Source of the DNA: Pseudomonas iridis
GTDB lineage: Bacteria; Pseudomonadota; Gammaproteobacteria; Pseudomonadales; Pseudomonadaceae
Length of the DNA: 64,000 bases
Direction: 5' to 3'
Assembly (NCBI RefSeq): GCF_017980685.1
Contig: NZ_JACXXO010000002.1
Span: 434,001 to 498,000 of the forward strand
A program made the translations under genes and the position numbers. The notes beneath the pieces were generated by a model. The model had not been told where the DNA came from, ran no database searches, and worked only from the letters and a program-made list of their open reading frames with translations. The first letter of the stretch is position 1. Each line of letters starts with the position of its first letter. Of this stretch, positions 46,595-58,324 are shown one piece after another.

Positions 46595-48382
46595 CTACGG
46601 TTGCTGAGGGGGCAGTGGCGCGGCGATTTCGCTCAGCAGAGTCTGCGGGCGCGCATCGGTGAAGCCGGCGATGCGCAGGCGTACCAGATACAGCCTCAAT
46701 TTTTCGAGGGTGGCAGCGGAAAGCGGATTGTCCCGAACATAAATCTTGTTGCTCAACATTCCCGACCGCACCAGCTGGTCTTGAGAGGGCGAGATAATCG
46801 AGTCGGCAATTTCGGTAAGCCGGTTGGACCGCAGATCGAGAATTTCAAGAAACGCTGCCTCGTTCACACCCTCCGGCCATTGCGTCAGCCCTGTGCGCGC
46901 CAGTCCGAGCTTTCGCAGAAAAAGCAGGCGACTGAGGTTTAGCCTTTCCTTGATCAGGTTATCGTTCAGCACTACCACCTCCAGTTTTAATGGCAGCGGT
47001 GAGGTGTACTTGTCGATGGTAATCCGGTTTTTCTCAAGGTTCAGGTGGGTCAGACCGTGCATTTCACGCAGGTCGTAGGGCAGGTCGATCAGTTCATTTC
47101 TCGACAGGTCGAGGCTGGTGATGTGTTTGAAAGGCTTGAGGTGCGTGGCAAGAATCAATTTGTTGTTGCTCAGATCCAGGGCGGTCACATGACGGAAGTC
47201 GATGCCGTCCAGAGAGGGCATGTTGGTCAGGCCCAGACCACTCAGATCAAGTTTTTCGCCCAGCAGCGGGCCAGCGGCGGCCAGATGCACAACCCCCTTC
47301 TTTCTCCAGCAATCGATAATTCGTTGACGGGCGACAGTCTGGTCGCCGTGGTGCCAGAAGGATAACTGGCGCTGCAAGGCGTTCAGCTCCCGTTCGTACT
47401 GCGCCAGGCGCGTCGGCGTATCCACGCCCATGTTCTGCAGCATTGCGTTGATCTGGTTTTCGTCCAGGAAGGGGAATAGCGCGCGCGCGCGGCGCTGCGG
47501 GGGCAGCAGCGCGCGCAACCTTTCGCCGTAGGAGTCCGGGTTGAACCACGGTATCTGTGTCTCTGCGCGGTACAGGCCACCGACACCCGGCACCGCCGCT
47601 TCGATCCAGCCGTGCCGAGGGTCGAAAACCACCGGCTCCGAACGGCCCGGTCGAGTGCCCACGTAGACATTGTCGGCATCGCCAGCGACGGGGTCTTGGG
47701 CGCGAACGATGCGCCAGACCGGTGTGGTTGGTGTAGACACTTCAAGGTCACGCACGACTTGATAGGCGTGGCTGCGGATCAGGGCGTAAAGCCTGCCGTC
47801 AAAACGGTGCAGGCCATCGGCGTCGGGTGCGATGCCGGTGAAATCGATCTCGCTGCGAAAGGCCTCCAGGCGACTGTCACTCAGGTGCCGCGGTGATGCT
47901 TCGTGGCGAGGGACTTCGCGCCAGTACTGGCCGTCGGCATCGGGTTGCAGGGGTGGGCCGGACGGCGTGCGCTCGCTTGAGTGCCTGGCCCGGTAGAACC
48001 CGGTTTCAGGATCCATCGCGATCTGCACGATGTGGTTGTCGGGCAGTGTGACGTAGGTGCGCCCCTTGATGATGCGCGCGCCCTGGGCAGGGGAGTCGTC
48101 CCACCCCGGCGGCGTCACCCGGTAATCTTCCAGGCCACGCGATAGCGGGGGCAGCGTCGCGTTCAGCGGCGACTGCATGGCGCTCACCTGTACGGTGGGC
48201 GCGGGCATGATGGCGTCAGGATCGACGCCATCAGGCCGCGTGATCGCAGGTCGATGGGGCAGGACCGCAGGATGAACCGTATGGACGTCGATGCGCGGAT
48301 GACCATCAGGTCCCGGCGCGCCGGTTTTCGGTAACGTTGTCGTGGTGGCGCCGCTGGCGCCCTTGCTGGTCTTGCCGATCAT
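46595..48382 (-). CDS. LRR protein without NEL domain, first gene of the effector-like operon
   Basis: 595 residues starting MIGKTSKGASGA after AAGGATGAG. Residues about 85-275 form the shared module (GARIIKGRTYVTL, TGFYRARHSSERTPSGP, DGLHRFDGRLYALIRSHAYQVV, TRPGRSEPVVFD). A linker at 290-365 contains the CWRKK motif and the LRRs span about 375-570. The protein stops where the ligase domain would begin in the 1548-residue relative. It is the first of four co-directional genes with gaps of 66-94 bases, so the promoter is probably in 48383-48603, shared divergently with the YgiQ gene. Function unknown; whether it is a substrate adaptor, decoy or degraded ligase cannot be told. Confidence 0.8.
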   Translation of the reverse strand: MIGKTSKGASGATTTTLPKTGAPGPDGHPRIDVHTVHPAVLPHRPAITRPDGVDPDAIMPAPTVQVSAMQSPLNATLPPLSRGLEDYRVTPPGWDDSPAQGARIIKGRTYVTLPDNHIVQIAMDPETGFYRARHSSERTPSGPPLQPDADGQYWREVPRHEASPRHLSDSRLEAFRSEIDFTGIAPDADGLHRFDGRLYALIRSHAYQVVRDLEVSTPTTPVWRIVRAQDPVAGDADNVYVGTRPGRSEPVVFDPRHGWIEAAVPGVGGLYRAETQIPWFNPDSYGERLRALLPPQRRARALFPFLDENQINAMLQNMGVDTPTRLAQYERELNALQRQLSFWHHGDQTVARQRIIDCWRKKGVVHLAAAGPLLGEKLDLSGLGLTNMPSLDGIDFRHVTALDLSNNKLILATHLKPFKHITSLDLSRNELIDLPYDLREMHGLTHLNLEKNRITIDKYTSPLPLKLEVVVLNDNLIKERLNLSRLLFLRKLGLARTGLTQWPEGVNEAAFLEILDLRSNRLTEIADSIISPSQDQLVRSGMLSNKIYVRDNPLSAATLEKLRLYLVRLRIAGFTDARPQTLLSEIAAPLPPQQP

Positions 48383-48603
48383 GAGTACTCATCCTTGAGT
48401 CGTTGTCATGTTCGCCCCGCAATAATGCAAGGCTTGGATATCGTGATTGCATGGCCGGGACGCTTGCCCCGGCAGGGGAGTGGGCGTCCGACGGCCTCTG
48501 TGATGCAGGGATGAAGAGAAACCGACCATTGCCGTCGGAATTGGTTAAATTTTGTGCTATATTCCGCGACCGCGATTTTTCATCTCAACACCGGTCGTCC
48601 GAC

Positions 48604-50916
<2,313 letters not shown>

Positions 50917-50923
50917 AGCAAAC

Positions 50924-50950
50924 GCCAACCTTCGGGTTGGCTTTTTTTTT
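50924..50950 (+). terminator. Terminator after the YgiQ gene
   Basis: GCCAACC-TTCG-GGTTGGC, a seven-base-pair stem with a stable tetraloop, followed by nine T. Confidence 0.92.
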
Positions 50951-50955
50951 GAGTC

Positions 50956-51033
50956 AAAAGATCGCAGCCTGCGGCAACTCCTACAGTGGGATTCGCATTT
51001 CCCTGTAGGAGCTGCCGCAGGTTGCGATCTTTT
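50956..51033. repeat. Inverted-repeat element, GATCGCAG type
   Basis: AAAAGATCGCAGCCTGCGGC on the left and GCCGCAGGTTGCGATCTTTT on the right, with CTCCTACAG/CTGTAGGAG inside, form a long near-perfect palindrome. Second copy of the family seen at 25706-25782. Confidence 0.85.
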
Positions 51034-51193
51034 GATCTTCGCCACAATTAGGCGCAACTTCGCCAAAGCATTTCCCCGCATCGCCCGATTTTGGTGCTGT
51101 ACTGCCCTGAGCATTCCGCAAAAGCGCCCAAGCCTGTGCATGGCATAAGTCTTGCGCGCTTTCGAATACGCTTAGGCTCGCAGGAGGCACGCC

Positions 51194-54100
51194 GTGTCGA
51201 TTCATGTCGCATTGCATCACGTCACGCATTACCGCTACGACCGCGCTGTCGAACTCGGCCCGCAGATCGTTCGCCTGCGCCCGGCTGCCCACAGCCGCAC
51301 GCGGATTCTTTCGTATGCGCTGAAAGTCTCGCCCGAGCAGCACTTCATCAACTGGCAGCAGGACCCCCAGGGCAATTACCTCGCCCGGCTGGTGTTCCCG
51401 GAGAAAACCGACGAACTGCGCATTGAAGTCGACCTGCTGGCGGAAATGGCGGTGTTCAACCCGTTCGACTTCTTCCTCGAACCCTACGCCGAGAAAATCC
51501 CCTTTGCCTATGCCACCGATGAGCGCAAGGAGTTGGCGCCTTACCTCGAAACCCTGCCGCTGACGCCGTCATTCAAAGCCTATCTGGACGGCATTGACCG
51601 CACGCCGTTGCCCGCTGTGGATTTTCTGGTCGCGATCAATCAGCGTCTGAGCGAAGACATCAACTACCTGATTCGCATGGAGCCGGGCGTGCAAACCCCG
51701 GAGCACACCCTCGAACACGCCTCTGGATCGTGCCGCGACTCGGCATGGCTGCTGGTGCAATTGCTGCGCAACCTCGGACTGGCGGCGCGGTTTGTCTCCG
51801 GTTACCTGATTCAACTGACCGCCGACGTGAAAAGCCTCGACGGGCCATCCGGCACCGAGATCGATTTCACCGACCTGCATGCCTGGTGCGAAGTGTATTT
51901 GCCGGGCGCCGGCTGGATCGGCCTCGACGCCACGTCAGGGCTGTTCGCCGGTGAAGGGCATATCCCGTTGGCCTGTAGTCCCGATCCGTCCTCGGCGGCA
52001 CCGATCAGCGGCATGGTCGAGCCCTGCGAAACCCGGTTCAGCCATGAAATGTCCGTGGAACGGATTTGGGAGGCGCCACGGGTCACCAAGCCTTACACCG
52101 ACGAGCAGTGGCTGGCGATTCAGGCGCTGGGCCGGCAGATCGATGCCGACCTGCTGGAGGGCGACGTACGCCTGACCATGGGCGGCGAGCCGACCTTCGT
52201 CTCCATCGACGACCCGGACGGCGCCGAATGGAACACTGCCGCCCTCGGCGACGACAAGCGTCGGCTCTCAGCCGAGCTGTTCCAGCGCATGCGTAAACAT
52301 TACGCGCCCCAGGGGCTGGTGCATTTCGGCCAGGGCAAGTGGTATCCCGGCGAACAGCTGCCGCGCTGGTCGCTCAATTGCTATTGGCGCCGCGACGGCG
52401 TGCCGATCTGGCGCAACAACGCGTTGATCGCCGATGAACAGCAGGATTACGCCGCCGATGGCGAACTGGCCGGACGCTTTCTGGCCAGTGTTGCCGAACG
52501 TCTGAAACTGCCTGCGCGGTTTGTGTTCCCGGCCTACGAGGACAATTTCTATTACCTGTGGCGTGAGGGCACTTTACCGAGCAACGTCAGCGCCGAAGAT
52601 TCGCGTCTGGAAGAACCGCTGGAGCGTGCGCGGCTGCGCAAAGTCTTCAGTCAGGGACTCGACAAGGTCATCGGCCAGGTGCTGCCGCTGGCGCGCACCG
52701 CCAAGGGCGATCAATGGCAGAGCGGGCGTTGGTATCTGCGCGACGAGCATTGCCGTCTGGTGCCGGGGGACTCTCCGCTGGGCTATCGTTTGCCGTTGGG
52801 CGCGCAGCCTTGGGTGAAAGCGGCCGAGTATCCGTTTATCCATCCCCAGGACCCGAACCAGGACTTCCCCGAGCTGCCGCAGACTGCGCAACTCAACAGT
52901 CACGGCGAACCGGCCTCGGCTGACGAACGCCAACCGAAAATCGACGAATCCGCCGACTGGCTGACCCGCACCGCGTTCTGCGCCGAAGCCCGTGAGGGCC
53001 GTTTGTACCTGTTCATGCCGCCGCTGGAGCGGGTCGAGGATTATCTGGAATTGGTCGCAGCCATTGAAGCCACCGCTGAAGAGCTGCGCTGCCCGGTGCT
53101 GCTGGAGGGCTACGAGCCGCCCAGCGATCCGCGCCTGAGCAATTTCCGTATCACCCCGGACCCGGGCGTGATCGAGGTCAACGTGCAGCCGTCGGCGACC
53201 TGGGACGAGTTGGTCGAGCGCACCGAGTTTCTTTATGAAGAGGCGCGGCAAACCCGCCTGACCACTGAGAAGTTCATGATCGACGGGCGCCATACCGGCA
53301 CCGGCGGCGGCAATCACTTCGTCCTCGGTGGCGCGACGCCGGCGGACTCACCGTTTCTGCGCCGTCCGGATCTGCTGCGCAGCCTGATCAGTTACTGGCA
53401 CAACCATCCGTCGCTGTCCTATCTGTTTTCCGGCTTGTTCATCGGTCCGACCTCGCAGGCACCGCGTGTCGATGAGGCGCGTAACGACGCCTTGTATGAA
53501 CTGGAAATCGCCTTCGCGCAGATGCCGGAGCCGGGCGAAGCGTGCGCACCGTGGCTGGTCGATCGACTGCTGCGCAACTTGCTGATCGATGTCACCGGCA
53601 ACACCCATCGCGCAGAGTTCTGCATCGACAAACTCTATTCACCGGACGGCGCCACCGGGCGCCTCGGCTTGCTGGAGCTGCGCGCCTTTGAAATGCCGCC
53701 GCACGCGCGCATGAGCCTGGCCCAGCAATTGTTGCTGCGGGCACTGGTCGCACGTTTCTGGCGCGAGCCTTATGCGCCGTCGAAACTGGCGCGCTGGGGC
53801 ACCGAACTGCACGATCGGTTCATGCTGCCGCACTTCATCGAACAGGATTTCGCCGACGTTATCGTAGAACTCAACAGTGCCGGTTATCCGCTGCGGGCCG
53901 AGTGGTTCGCGGCGCATCTGGAATTTCGTTTTCCCAAGGTTGGCGATTACGCGGTCAACGGTATCGAACTGGAACTGCGTCAGGCCCTTGAGCCTTGGCA
54001 TGTGCTGGGTGAGGAGGGCACGACGGGTGGCACGGTACGTTACGTCGATTCATCCCTGGAGCGCTTGCAGGTCAAGCTCAAAGGCCTGCCACCGCAACGC

Positions 54101-54469
54101 TACCTGCTGACCTGCAACGGCATCGCGGTGCCATTGCATCCGACCGGGCGAGTCGGCGAGTTTGTCGCCGGCGTACGTTACCGCGCCTGGCAACCGGCCA
54201 ACTGCCTGCAACCGACCATCCCCGTGCACGCGCCACTGGTGTTCGACCTGCTCGATACGTGGATGGCGCGCTCTCTGGGCGGCTGTCAGTACCACGTCGC
54301 GCATCCGGGCGGGCGCAATTACGAATCGCTGCCGGTCAACGCCAACGAAGCGGAGAGCCGGCGCATGGCGCGTTTCTTCCGGGTCGGACACACCCCGGGG
54401 AAACTTCCTATACCCAATGTGGAAATAAACGACGAGCTACCGATGACAATCGATTTACGCCGTTTCTGA
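51194..54469 (+). CDS. Transglutaminase-like protein fused to a DUF2126 domain
   Basis: 1091 residues from a GTG start with AGGAGG at 51181-51186. The N-terminal part (about 1-90) is the bacterial transglutaminase N-terminal domain (HHVTHYRYDRAVELGPQIVRLRP). The papain-like core has the catalytic cysteine in GSCRDSAW, histidine in HAWCEVY and aspartate in GLDATSG (about 175-255). From about 300 to the end is DUF2126, with GGEPTFVSIDDPDG, HTGTGGGNHFVLGG and EVNVQPSATWDEL; it is related to glutamine-synthetase/ATP-grasp-like ligase folds. The following two genes carry the matching ATP-grasp/alpha-E and transglutaminase parts. Clusters like this have been predicted to make or cleave amide bonds, but the substrate is unknown. 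Confidence 0.92.
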   Translation: MSIHVALHHVTHYRYDRAVELGPQIVRLRPAAHSRTRILSYALKVSPEQHFINWQQDPQGNYLARLVFPEKTDELRIEVDLLAEMAVFNPFDFFLEPYAEKIPFAYATDERKELAPYLETLPLTPSFKAYLDGIDRTPLPAVDFLVAINQRLSEDINYLIRMEPGVQTPEHTLEHASGSCRDSAWLLVQLLRNLGLAARFVSGYLIQLTADVKSLDGPSGTEIDFTDLHAWCEVYLPGAGWIGLDATSGLFAGEGHIPLACSPDPSSAAPISGMVEPCETRFSHEMSVERIWEAPRVTKPYTDEQWLAIQALGRQIDADLLEGDVRLTMGGEPTFVSIDDPDGAEWNTAALGDDKRRLSAELFQRMRKHYAPQGLVHFGQGKWYPGEQLPRWSLNCYWRRDGVPIWRNNALIADEQQDYAADGELAGRFLASVAERLKLPARFVFPAYEDNFYYLWREGTLPSNVSAEDSRLEEPLERARLRKVFSQGLDKVIGQVLPLARTAKGDQWQSGRWYLRDEHCRLVPGDSPLGYRLPLGAQPWVKAAEYPFIHPQDPNQDFPELPQTAQLNSHGEPASADERQPKIDESADWLTRTAFCAEAREGRLYLFMPPLERVEDYLELVAAIEATAEELRCPVLLEGYEPPSDPRLSNFRITPDPGVIEVNVQPSATWDELVERTEFLYEEARQTRLTTEKFMIDGRHTGTGGGNHFVLGGATPADSPFLRRPDLLRSLISYWHNHPSLSYLFSGLFIGPTSQAPRVDEARNDALYELEIAFAQMPEPGEACAPWLVDRLLRNLLIDVTGNTHRAEFCIDKLYSPDGATGRLGLLELRAFEMPPHARMSLAQQLLLRALVARFWREPYAPSKLARWGTELHDRFMLPHFIEQDFADVIVELNSAGYPLRAEWFAAHLEFRFPKVGDYAVNGIELELRQALEPWHVLGEEGTTGGTVRYVDSSLERLQVKLKGLPPQRYLLTCNGIAVPLHPTGRVGEFVAGVRYRAWQPANCLQPTIPVHAPLVFDLLDTWMARSLGGCQYHVAHPGGRNYESLPVNANEAESRRMARFFRVGHTPGKLPIPNVEINDELPMTIDLRRF

Positions 54470-54480
54470 ATCGCACACAG

Positions 54481-54507
54481 CGCCCGGATTTTTCGTCTAT
54501 CCGGGCG
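54481..54507 (+). terminator. Hairpin after the transglutaminase-DUF2126 gene
   Basis: CGCCCGGA and TCCGGGCG pair around an 11-base T-rich loop. There is no T run after the stem, so it may only weaken transcription into the next gene. Confidence 0.45.
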
Positions 54508-54557
54508 TCATCTGCCTGCGTTAGTCTGACCTTTCCTTGCTGTCTGCCGAGCTTTCC

Positions 54558-57044
54558 ATGCCTGACCTGCTAGACCGCTACCCGCTGACGGCGGGCACTT
54601 ACCACGAACTGCTGGATGCCAGCGGTGCGGTGCGCCCGCATTGGCGACGGCTGTTCGACCAATTGCAGCGCAGCACACCGGCGCAACTGGTGCAGCGTCA
54701 GGCATTGCTGGCCCGGCAGATTCAGGAAAACGGCGTCACCTACAACGTCTATGCCGATCCCAAAGGCGCGGATCGGCCGTGGGAGCTGGACTTGCTGCCG
54801 CATGTGATTGCGGCGGATGAGTGGCAGCAATTGTCGGCCGGGATCGCCCAGCGAGCACGACTGCTCAATGCCGTGCTGGCCGATTTGTATGGGCCGCAGC
54901 GCTTGATCAGCGAAGGTTTGCTGCCGGCGGAGCTGGTATTCGGCCACAACAATTTTCTCTGGCCGTGTCAGGGCATTGTGCCGCCGGACAGTGCTTTTCT
55001 GCATCTGTACGCCGTGGATCTGGCGCGCACGCCGGACGGGCGCTGGTGGGTGACGGCAGATCGCACGCAGGCACCCTCGGGTGCCGGTTACGCCTTGGAA
55101 AACCGCACCATCGTGTCCCGGGCCTTCCCCGAGTTGTACCGTGATCTGAAGGTGCAGCATCTGGCCGGCTTCTTTCGCACGTTGCAGGAAACACTTGCTC
55201 GACAGGCGCCCACTGATGACGAGGCGCCGCTGGTGGTGTTGCTGACGCCGGGGCGGTTCAACGAAAGCTATTTCGAACACCTCTATCTGGCGCGTCAGCT
55301 CGGTTATCCATTGGTGGAGGGCGGTGATCTGACGGTGCGTGATGCCACGGTCTACCTGAAGACCCTCAGCGGCCTGCGCCGGGTGCACGCGATCATGCGG
55401 CGGCTCGACGACGACTTCTGCGATCCACTGGAGCTGCGCACGGACTCGGCGCTTGGCGTCCCCGGTCTGCTTGAGGCGGTGCGCCAGGGGCGGGTGCTGG
55501 TCGCCAACGCGCTGGGCAGCGGCGTGTTGGAGTCGCCGGGTTTGCTGGGTTTTCTGCCGAGGATCAACCAATTCCTGTTCGGCGAAGAGTTGATCCTGCC
55601 CTCCATTGCAACCTGGTGGTGTGGTGAGGCGCCGGTGCTGGCTCAGGCGCTGGAAAAACTGCCTGAACTGTTGATCAAACCGGCCTTTCCTTCACAAAGC
55701 TTCGCGCCGGTGTTCGGCCGCGATCTGAGTGAAAAGCAGCGCCAATCCCTCGCTGAGCGCATGCAGGCGCGTCCTTACGCCTATGTTGCGCAAGAGTTGG
55801 CCCAGCTCTCCCAGGCGCCAATCTGGCAAGCCGAAGACGGCCAGTTGCAACCTCGAGCGATCGGTATGCGTGTGTACGCCGCGGCCAGCGGTGATGGCTA
55901 TCGAGTGCTGCCGGGCGGGCTGACCCGGGTGGCGGCCGAGGCTGACGCCGAAGTGGTGTCGATGCAGCGCGGCGGGGCGAGCAAGGACACCTGGGTGCTG
56001 GGCGATCGTCCGCCGAGCGGCGAACAGTGGAAGACCCAGCGCAACGTCGGCGTGCACGATCTGGTCAGGCGCGATCCTTATCTGCCGTCGCGGGTGGTGG
56101 AAAACCTGTTCTGGTTCGGTCGTTACTGCGAGCGCTGCGATGACAGTGCGCGGCTGCTGCGCATCATGCTCGCGCGGTATGTCGACGGCGACGACCCGCA
56201 AGCGCTGCAAGCCGCGGTTGATCTCGGCGAGCGACTGTCGCTGTTGCCGGACGAAGGTGTACTGCCGGAGCGTTTGCTGGCCGCCCTGCTCGGCGAAGAC
56301 TGGTCGTTCAGCCTGCGCTCCAACCTGCAACGCTTGCAGTGGGCGGCTTCGCAGGTGCGCGGCAAGCTCTCGCGGGAAAACTGGCAGGCGCTGGTCGAGT
56401 TGCAGCGTGAAGCGTTGGAGCTGGAGACCGACGAGCCGGATTTTGGCGAGTTGCTGGACTTTCTCAACCGTCTGGTGATGTCGCTGGCGGCGCTGTCAGG
56501 GTTTGCCCTGGACGACATGACCCGTGACGAAGGCTGGCGCTTCCTGATGATCGGTCGGCGCATCGAGCGCCTGCAATTTCTCAGCAGCAGTCTGGCGGGG
56601 TTTCTGCGTGGCGCCGCTGCGTTCGATCAGGCCGGGCTCGAGTGGTTGCTGGAACTGGGCAATAGCAGCATCACTTACCGCTCACGTTATCTGGCGGTGG
56701 CGCAGTTGATTCCGGTGCTCGACCTGTTGCTGCTCGATGAACAGAACCCGCATGCGGTGTTGTTCCAGCTGAAACTGGTGACTCGTACGTTGAAACGCCT
56801 GAACGATGATTTCGGCGTGCCACGGGAGGCCGGATTGCCGCAACTGGTCGACCGTCTGGCACGATTTGATCTGGGCTGCCTGGAGAATCCATTGTTCGGA
56901 GCATCCAGCGTGCGCTCGGCGCTCGATGGTCTGGCGGATCTGCTGCAAGAGATTGCCGAAGCCAGCGGACAAGTCTCGGATCGACTGGCCCTGCGCCATT
57001 TCGCCCATGTCGATGATGTCAGCCAGCGCACGGTGTCCGTCTGA
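54558..57044 (+). CDS. Circularly permuted ATP-grasp / alpha-E fusion protein
   Basis: ATG 54558 (MPDLLDRYPLTAGTYHELLD) gives 828 residues; a TTG at 54537 is an unlikely longer start. The first half (about 60-470) is a circularly permuted ATP-grasp ligase domain (GPQRLISEGLLPAELVFGHNNFLWPCQ, ENRTIVSRAFPELY, LIKPAF, EDGQLQPRAIGMRVYAA). The second half (about 490-820) is the helical alpha-E domain (RVVENLFWFGRYCERCDDSARLLRIML, RDEGWRFLMIGRRIERLQFL). Such proteins are predicted peptide-bond-forming enzymes associated with transglutaminase-like peptidases. The stop overlaps the next start by one base, so the two are co-translated. Confidence 0.92.
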   Translation: MPDLLDRYPLTAGTYHELLDASGAVRPHWRRLFDQLQRSTPAQLVQRQALLARQIQENGVTYNVYADPKGADRPWELDLLPHVIAADEWQQLSAGIAQRARLLNAVLADLYGPQRLISEGLLPAELVFGHNNFLWPCQGIVPPDSAFLHLYAVDLARTPDGRWWVTADRTQAPSGAGYALENRTIVSRAFPELYRDLKVQHLAGFFRTLQETLARQAPTDDEAPLVVLLTPGRFNESYFEHLYLARQLGYPLVEGGDLTVRDATVYLKTLSGLRRVHAIMRRLDDDFCDPLELRTDSALGVPGLLEAVRQGRVLVANALGSGVLESPGLLGFLPRINQFLFGEELILPSIATWWCGEAPVLAQALEKLPELLIKPAFPSQSFAPVFGRDLSEKQRQSLAERMQARPYAYVAQELAQLSQAPIWQAEDGQLQPRAIGMRVYAAASGDGYRVLPGGLTRVAAEADAEVVSMQRGGASKDTWVLGDRPPSGEQWKTQRNVGVHDLVRRDPYLPSRVVENLFWFGRYCERCDDSARLLRIMLARYVDGDDPQALQAAVDLGERLSLLPDEGVLPERLLAALLGEDWSFSLRSNLQRLQWAASQVRGKLSRENWQALVELQREALELETDEPDFGELLDFLNRLVMSLAALSGFALDDMTRDEGWRFLMIGRRIERLQFLSSSLAGFLRGAAAFDQAGLEWLLELGNSSITYRSRYLAVAQLIPVLDLLLLDEQNPHAVLFQLKLVTRTLKRLNDDFGVPREAGLPQLVDRLARFDLGCLENPLFGASSVRSALDGLADLLQEIAEASGQVSDRLALRHFAHVDDVSQRTVSV

Positions 57045-57934
57045 TGAGCGCGCATTACCAGATCTTCCACGACACCTGTTATCACTACGACAGCCCGGTC
57101 TCGCTGGCCCAGCAGTTGGCGCACCTGTGGCCGCGCGAGTGCAGTTGGCAGCGCTGCACGCAACGACAATTGCTGATCAGCCCGCAACCATCGGCACGGC
57201 GCGATGAGCTGGATGTGTTCGGCAATCCGTTGACGCGGCTGGCGTTCGAGCGACCGCACGATGAGTTGCAGGTCAACGCCCGGCTCACCGTGGAAGTGCT
57301 GGCGCGACCGTCGCTCGATTTCAACCAGTCTCCGGCGTGGGAGCTGACGCGTAATGCACTGACCTACAGCAGCCAGCCGCTACCCTCCGATCTGCTTGAG
57401 GCTTGCCGTTATCGTTTCCAGTCACCGTACGTGCATTTGAAACGCAGTTTCGTCGAGTTCTCGCAAAGCTGTTTTCCACCCGGGCAGCCGTTACTGTTGG
57501 GCGTCCAGGCCCTGATGCAGAAGATTTTCAGCGAATTCACCTTTGATGCCGAAGCCACCCAGGTGGCGACGCCGCTCGTGGAAGTGCTTGAGCGCCGTCG
57601 TGGGGTCTGTCAGGACTTCGCGCATCTGATGCTGGCCTGCTTGCGCTCAAGAGGCCTGGCGGCACGTTATATCAGCGGCTATCTGTTGACTCGGCCACCG
57701 CCGGGGCAGCCACGATTGATCGGCGCCGATGCGTCGCATGCCTGGGTATCGGTGTTTTGCCCGGTGCTGGGCTGGGTGGATTTCGATCCGACCAACAATG
57801 TGCAGCCGGCGCTGGAGCACATCACTTTGGCGTGGGGACGGGATTTTTCCGATGTGTCGCCGTTGCGCGGGGTGATTCTGGGCGGGGGGAGCCATGATCC
57901 GGAAGTGCGGGTCACGGTGATGCCAGTCGAGTGA
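57044..57934 (+). CDS. Transglutaminase-like peptidase-family protein
   Basis: 296 residues. N-terminal bacterial transglutaminase domain (YQIFHDTCYHYDSPVSLAQQLAHLWPRE) and a core with catalytic cysteine in RRGVCQDFAHLML, histidine in ASHAWVSVFCP and aspartate in GWVDFDPTNN, at about 190-250. It has no signal peptide, so it is probably cytoplasmic like its two partners. Overlaps the ATP-grasp/alpha-E gene by one base. The three genes 51194-57934 form one functional set whose product is not established. Confidence 0.92.
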   Translation: MSAHYQIFHDTCYHYDSPVSLAQQLAHLWPRECSWQRCTQRQLLISPQPSARRDELDVFGNPLTRLAFERPHDELQVNARLTVEVLARPSLDFNQSPAWELTRNALTYSSQPLPSDLLEACRYRFQSPYVHLKRSFVEFSQSCFPPGQPLLLGVQALMQKIFSEFTFDAEATQVATPLVEVLERRRGVCQDFAHLMLACLRSRGLAARYISGYLLTRPPPGQPRLIGADASHAWVSVFCPVLGWVDFDPTNNVQPALEHITLAWGRDFSDVSPLRGVILGGGSHDPEVRVTVMPVE

Positions 57935-58067
57935 CACAATCCCTGTGGGGGCGGGTTCTCGTGTGGTGTTCGGATGCGGCGGGGAGAACTGTGAGGGCCG
58001 GCGGTCGTACCGCCAGCCCCTTCACGGATCCGCGGGGTCTGATTTCGATCATCAAACCCGGTGGGGC

Positions 58068-58256
58068 TCAGGCGTCGGGCGCCTGATCTTTCGGTGCTTC
58101 GGTTGCATCAACATCATCATCCGTCGCCACTTCACCGTCAGGGTTCAGTGCCGCTTCTTCAGCTACTTGTTTCTTGCGCTGAAGCTTTTCCTCTTTCTTC
58201 TTTTCCTTTTCCAGGTCTCGTTGACGTTTGGCGAAGGAGTAATTGGGTTTGGCCAT
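58068..58256 (-). CDS. Small charged coiled-coil protein
   Basis: 62 residues starting MAKPNYSFAKRQRDLEKEKKKEEKLQRKK. The N-terminal half is a Lys/Glu-rich helix likely to form a coiled coil; the C-terminal half is acidic and disordered (DGEVATDDDVDATEAPKDQAPDA). Similar small proteins are conserved across Pseudomonas, but no role is known. The start at 58256 has GGGATCG-like purines upstream (AGAGGATCGCCC on the minus strand). The gene lies 68 bases from the LOG gene on the same strand. Confidence 0.75.
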   Translation of the reverse strand: MAKPNYSFAKRQRDLEKEKKKEEKLQRKKQVAEEAALNPDGEVATDDDVDATEAPKDQAPDA

Positions 58257-58324
58257 GGGCGATCCTCTGGGGTCGAAGGTGAGGTTGAGCGGCGCGTATT
58301 CTGCCCTGTATCGGTGCCCGGCGG

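Noticed and set aside
36518-48382. Type III secretion or chaperone genes near the NEL effector
   Set aside because: None found on either strand; neighbours are dnaB and YgiQ. The secretion route stays unknown.
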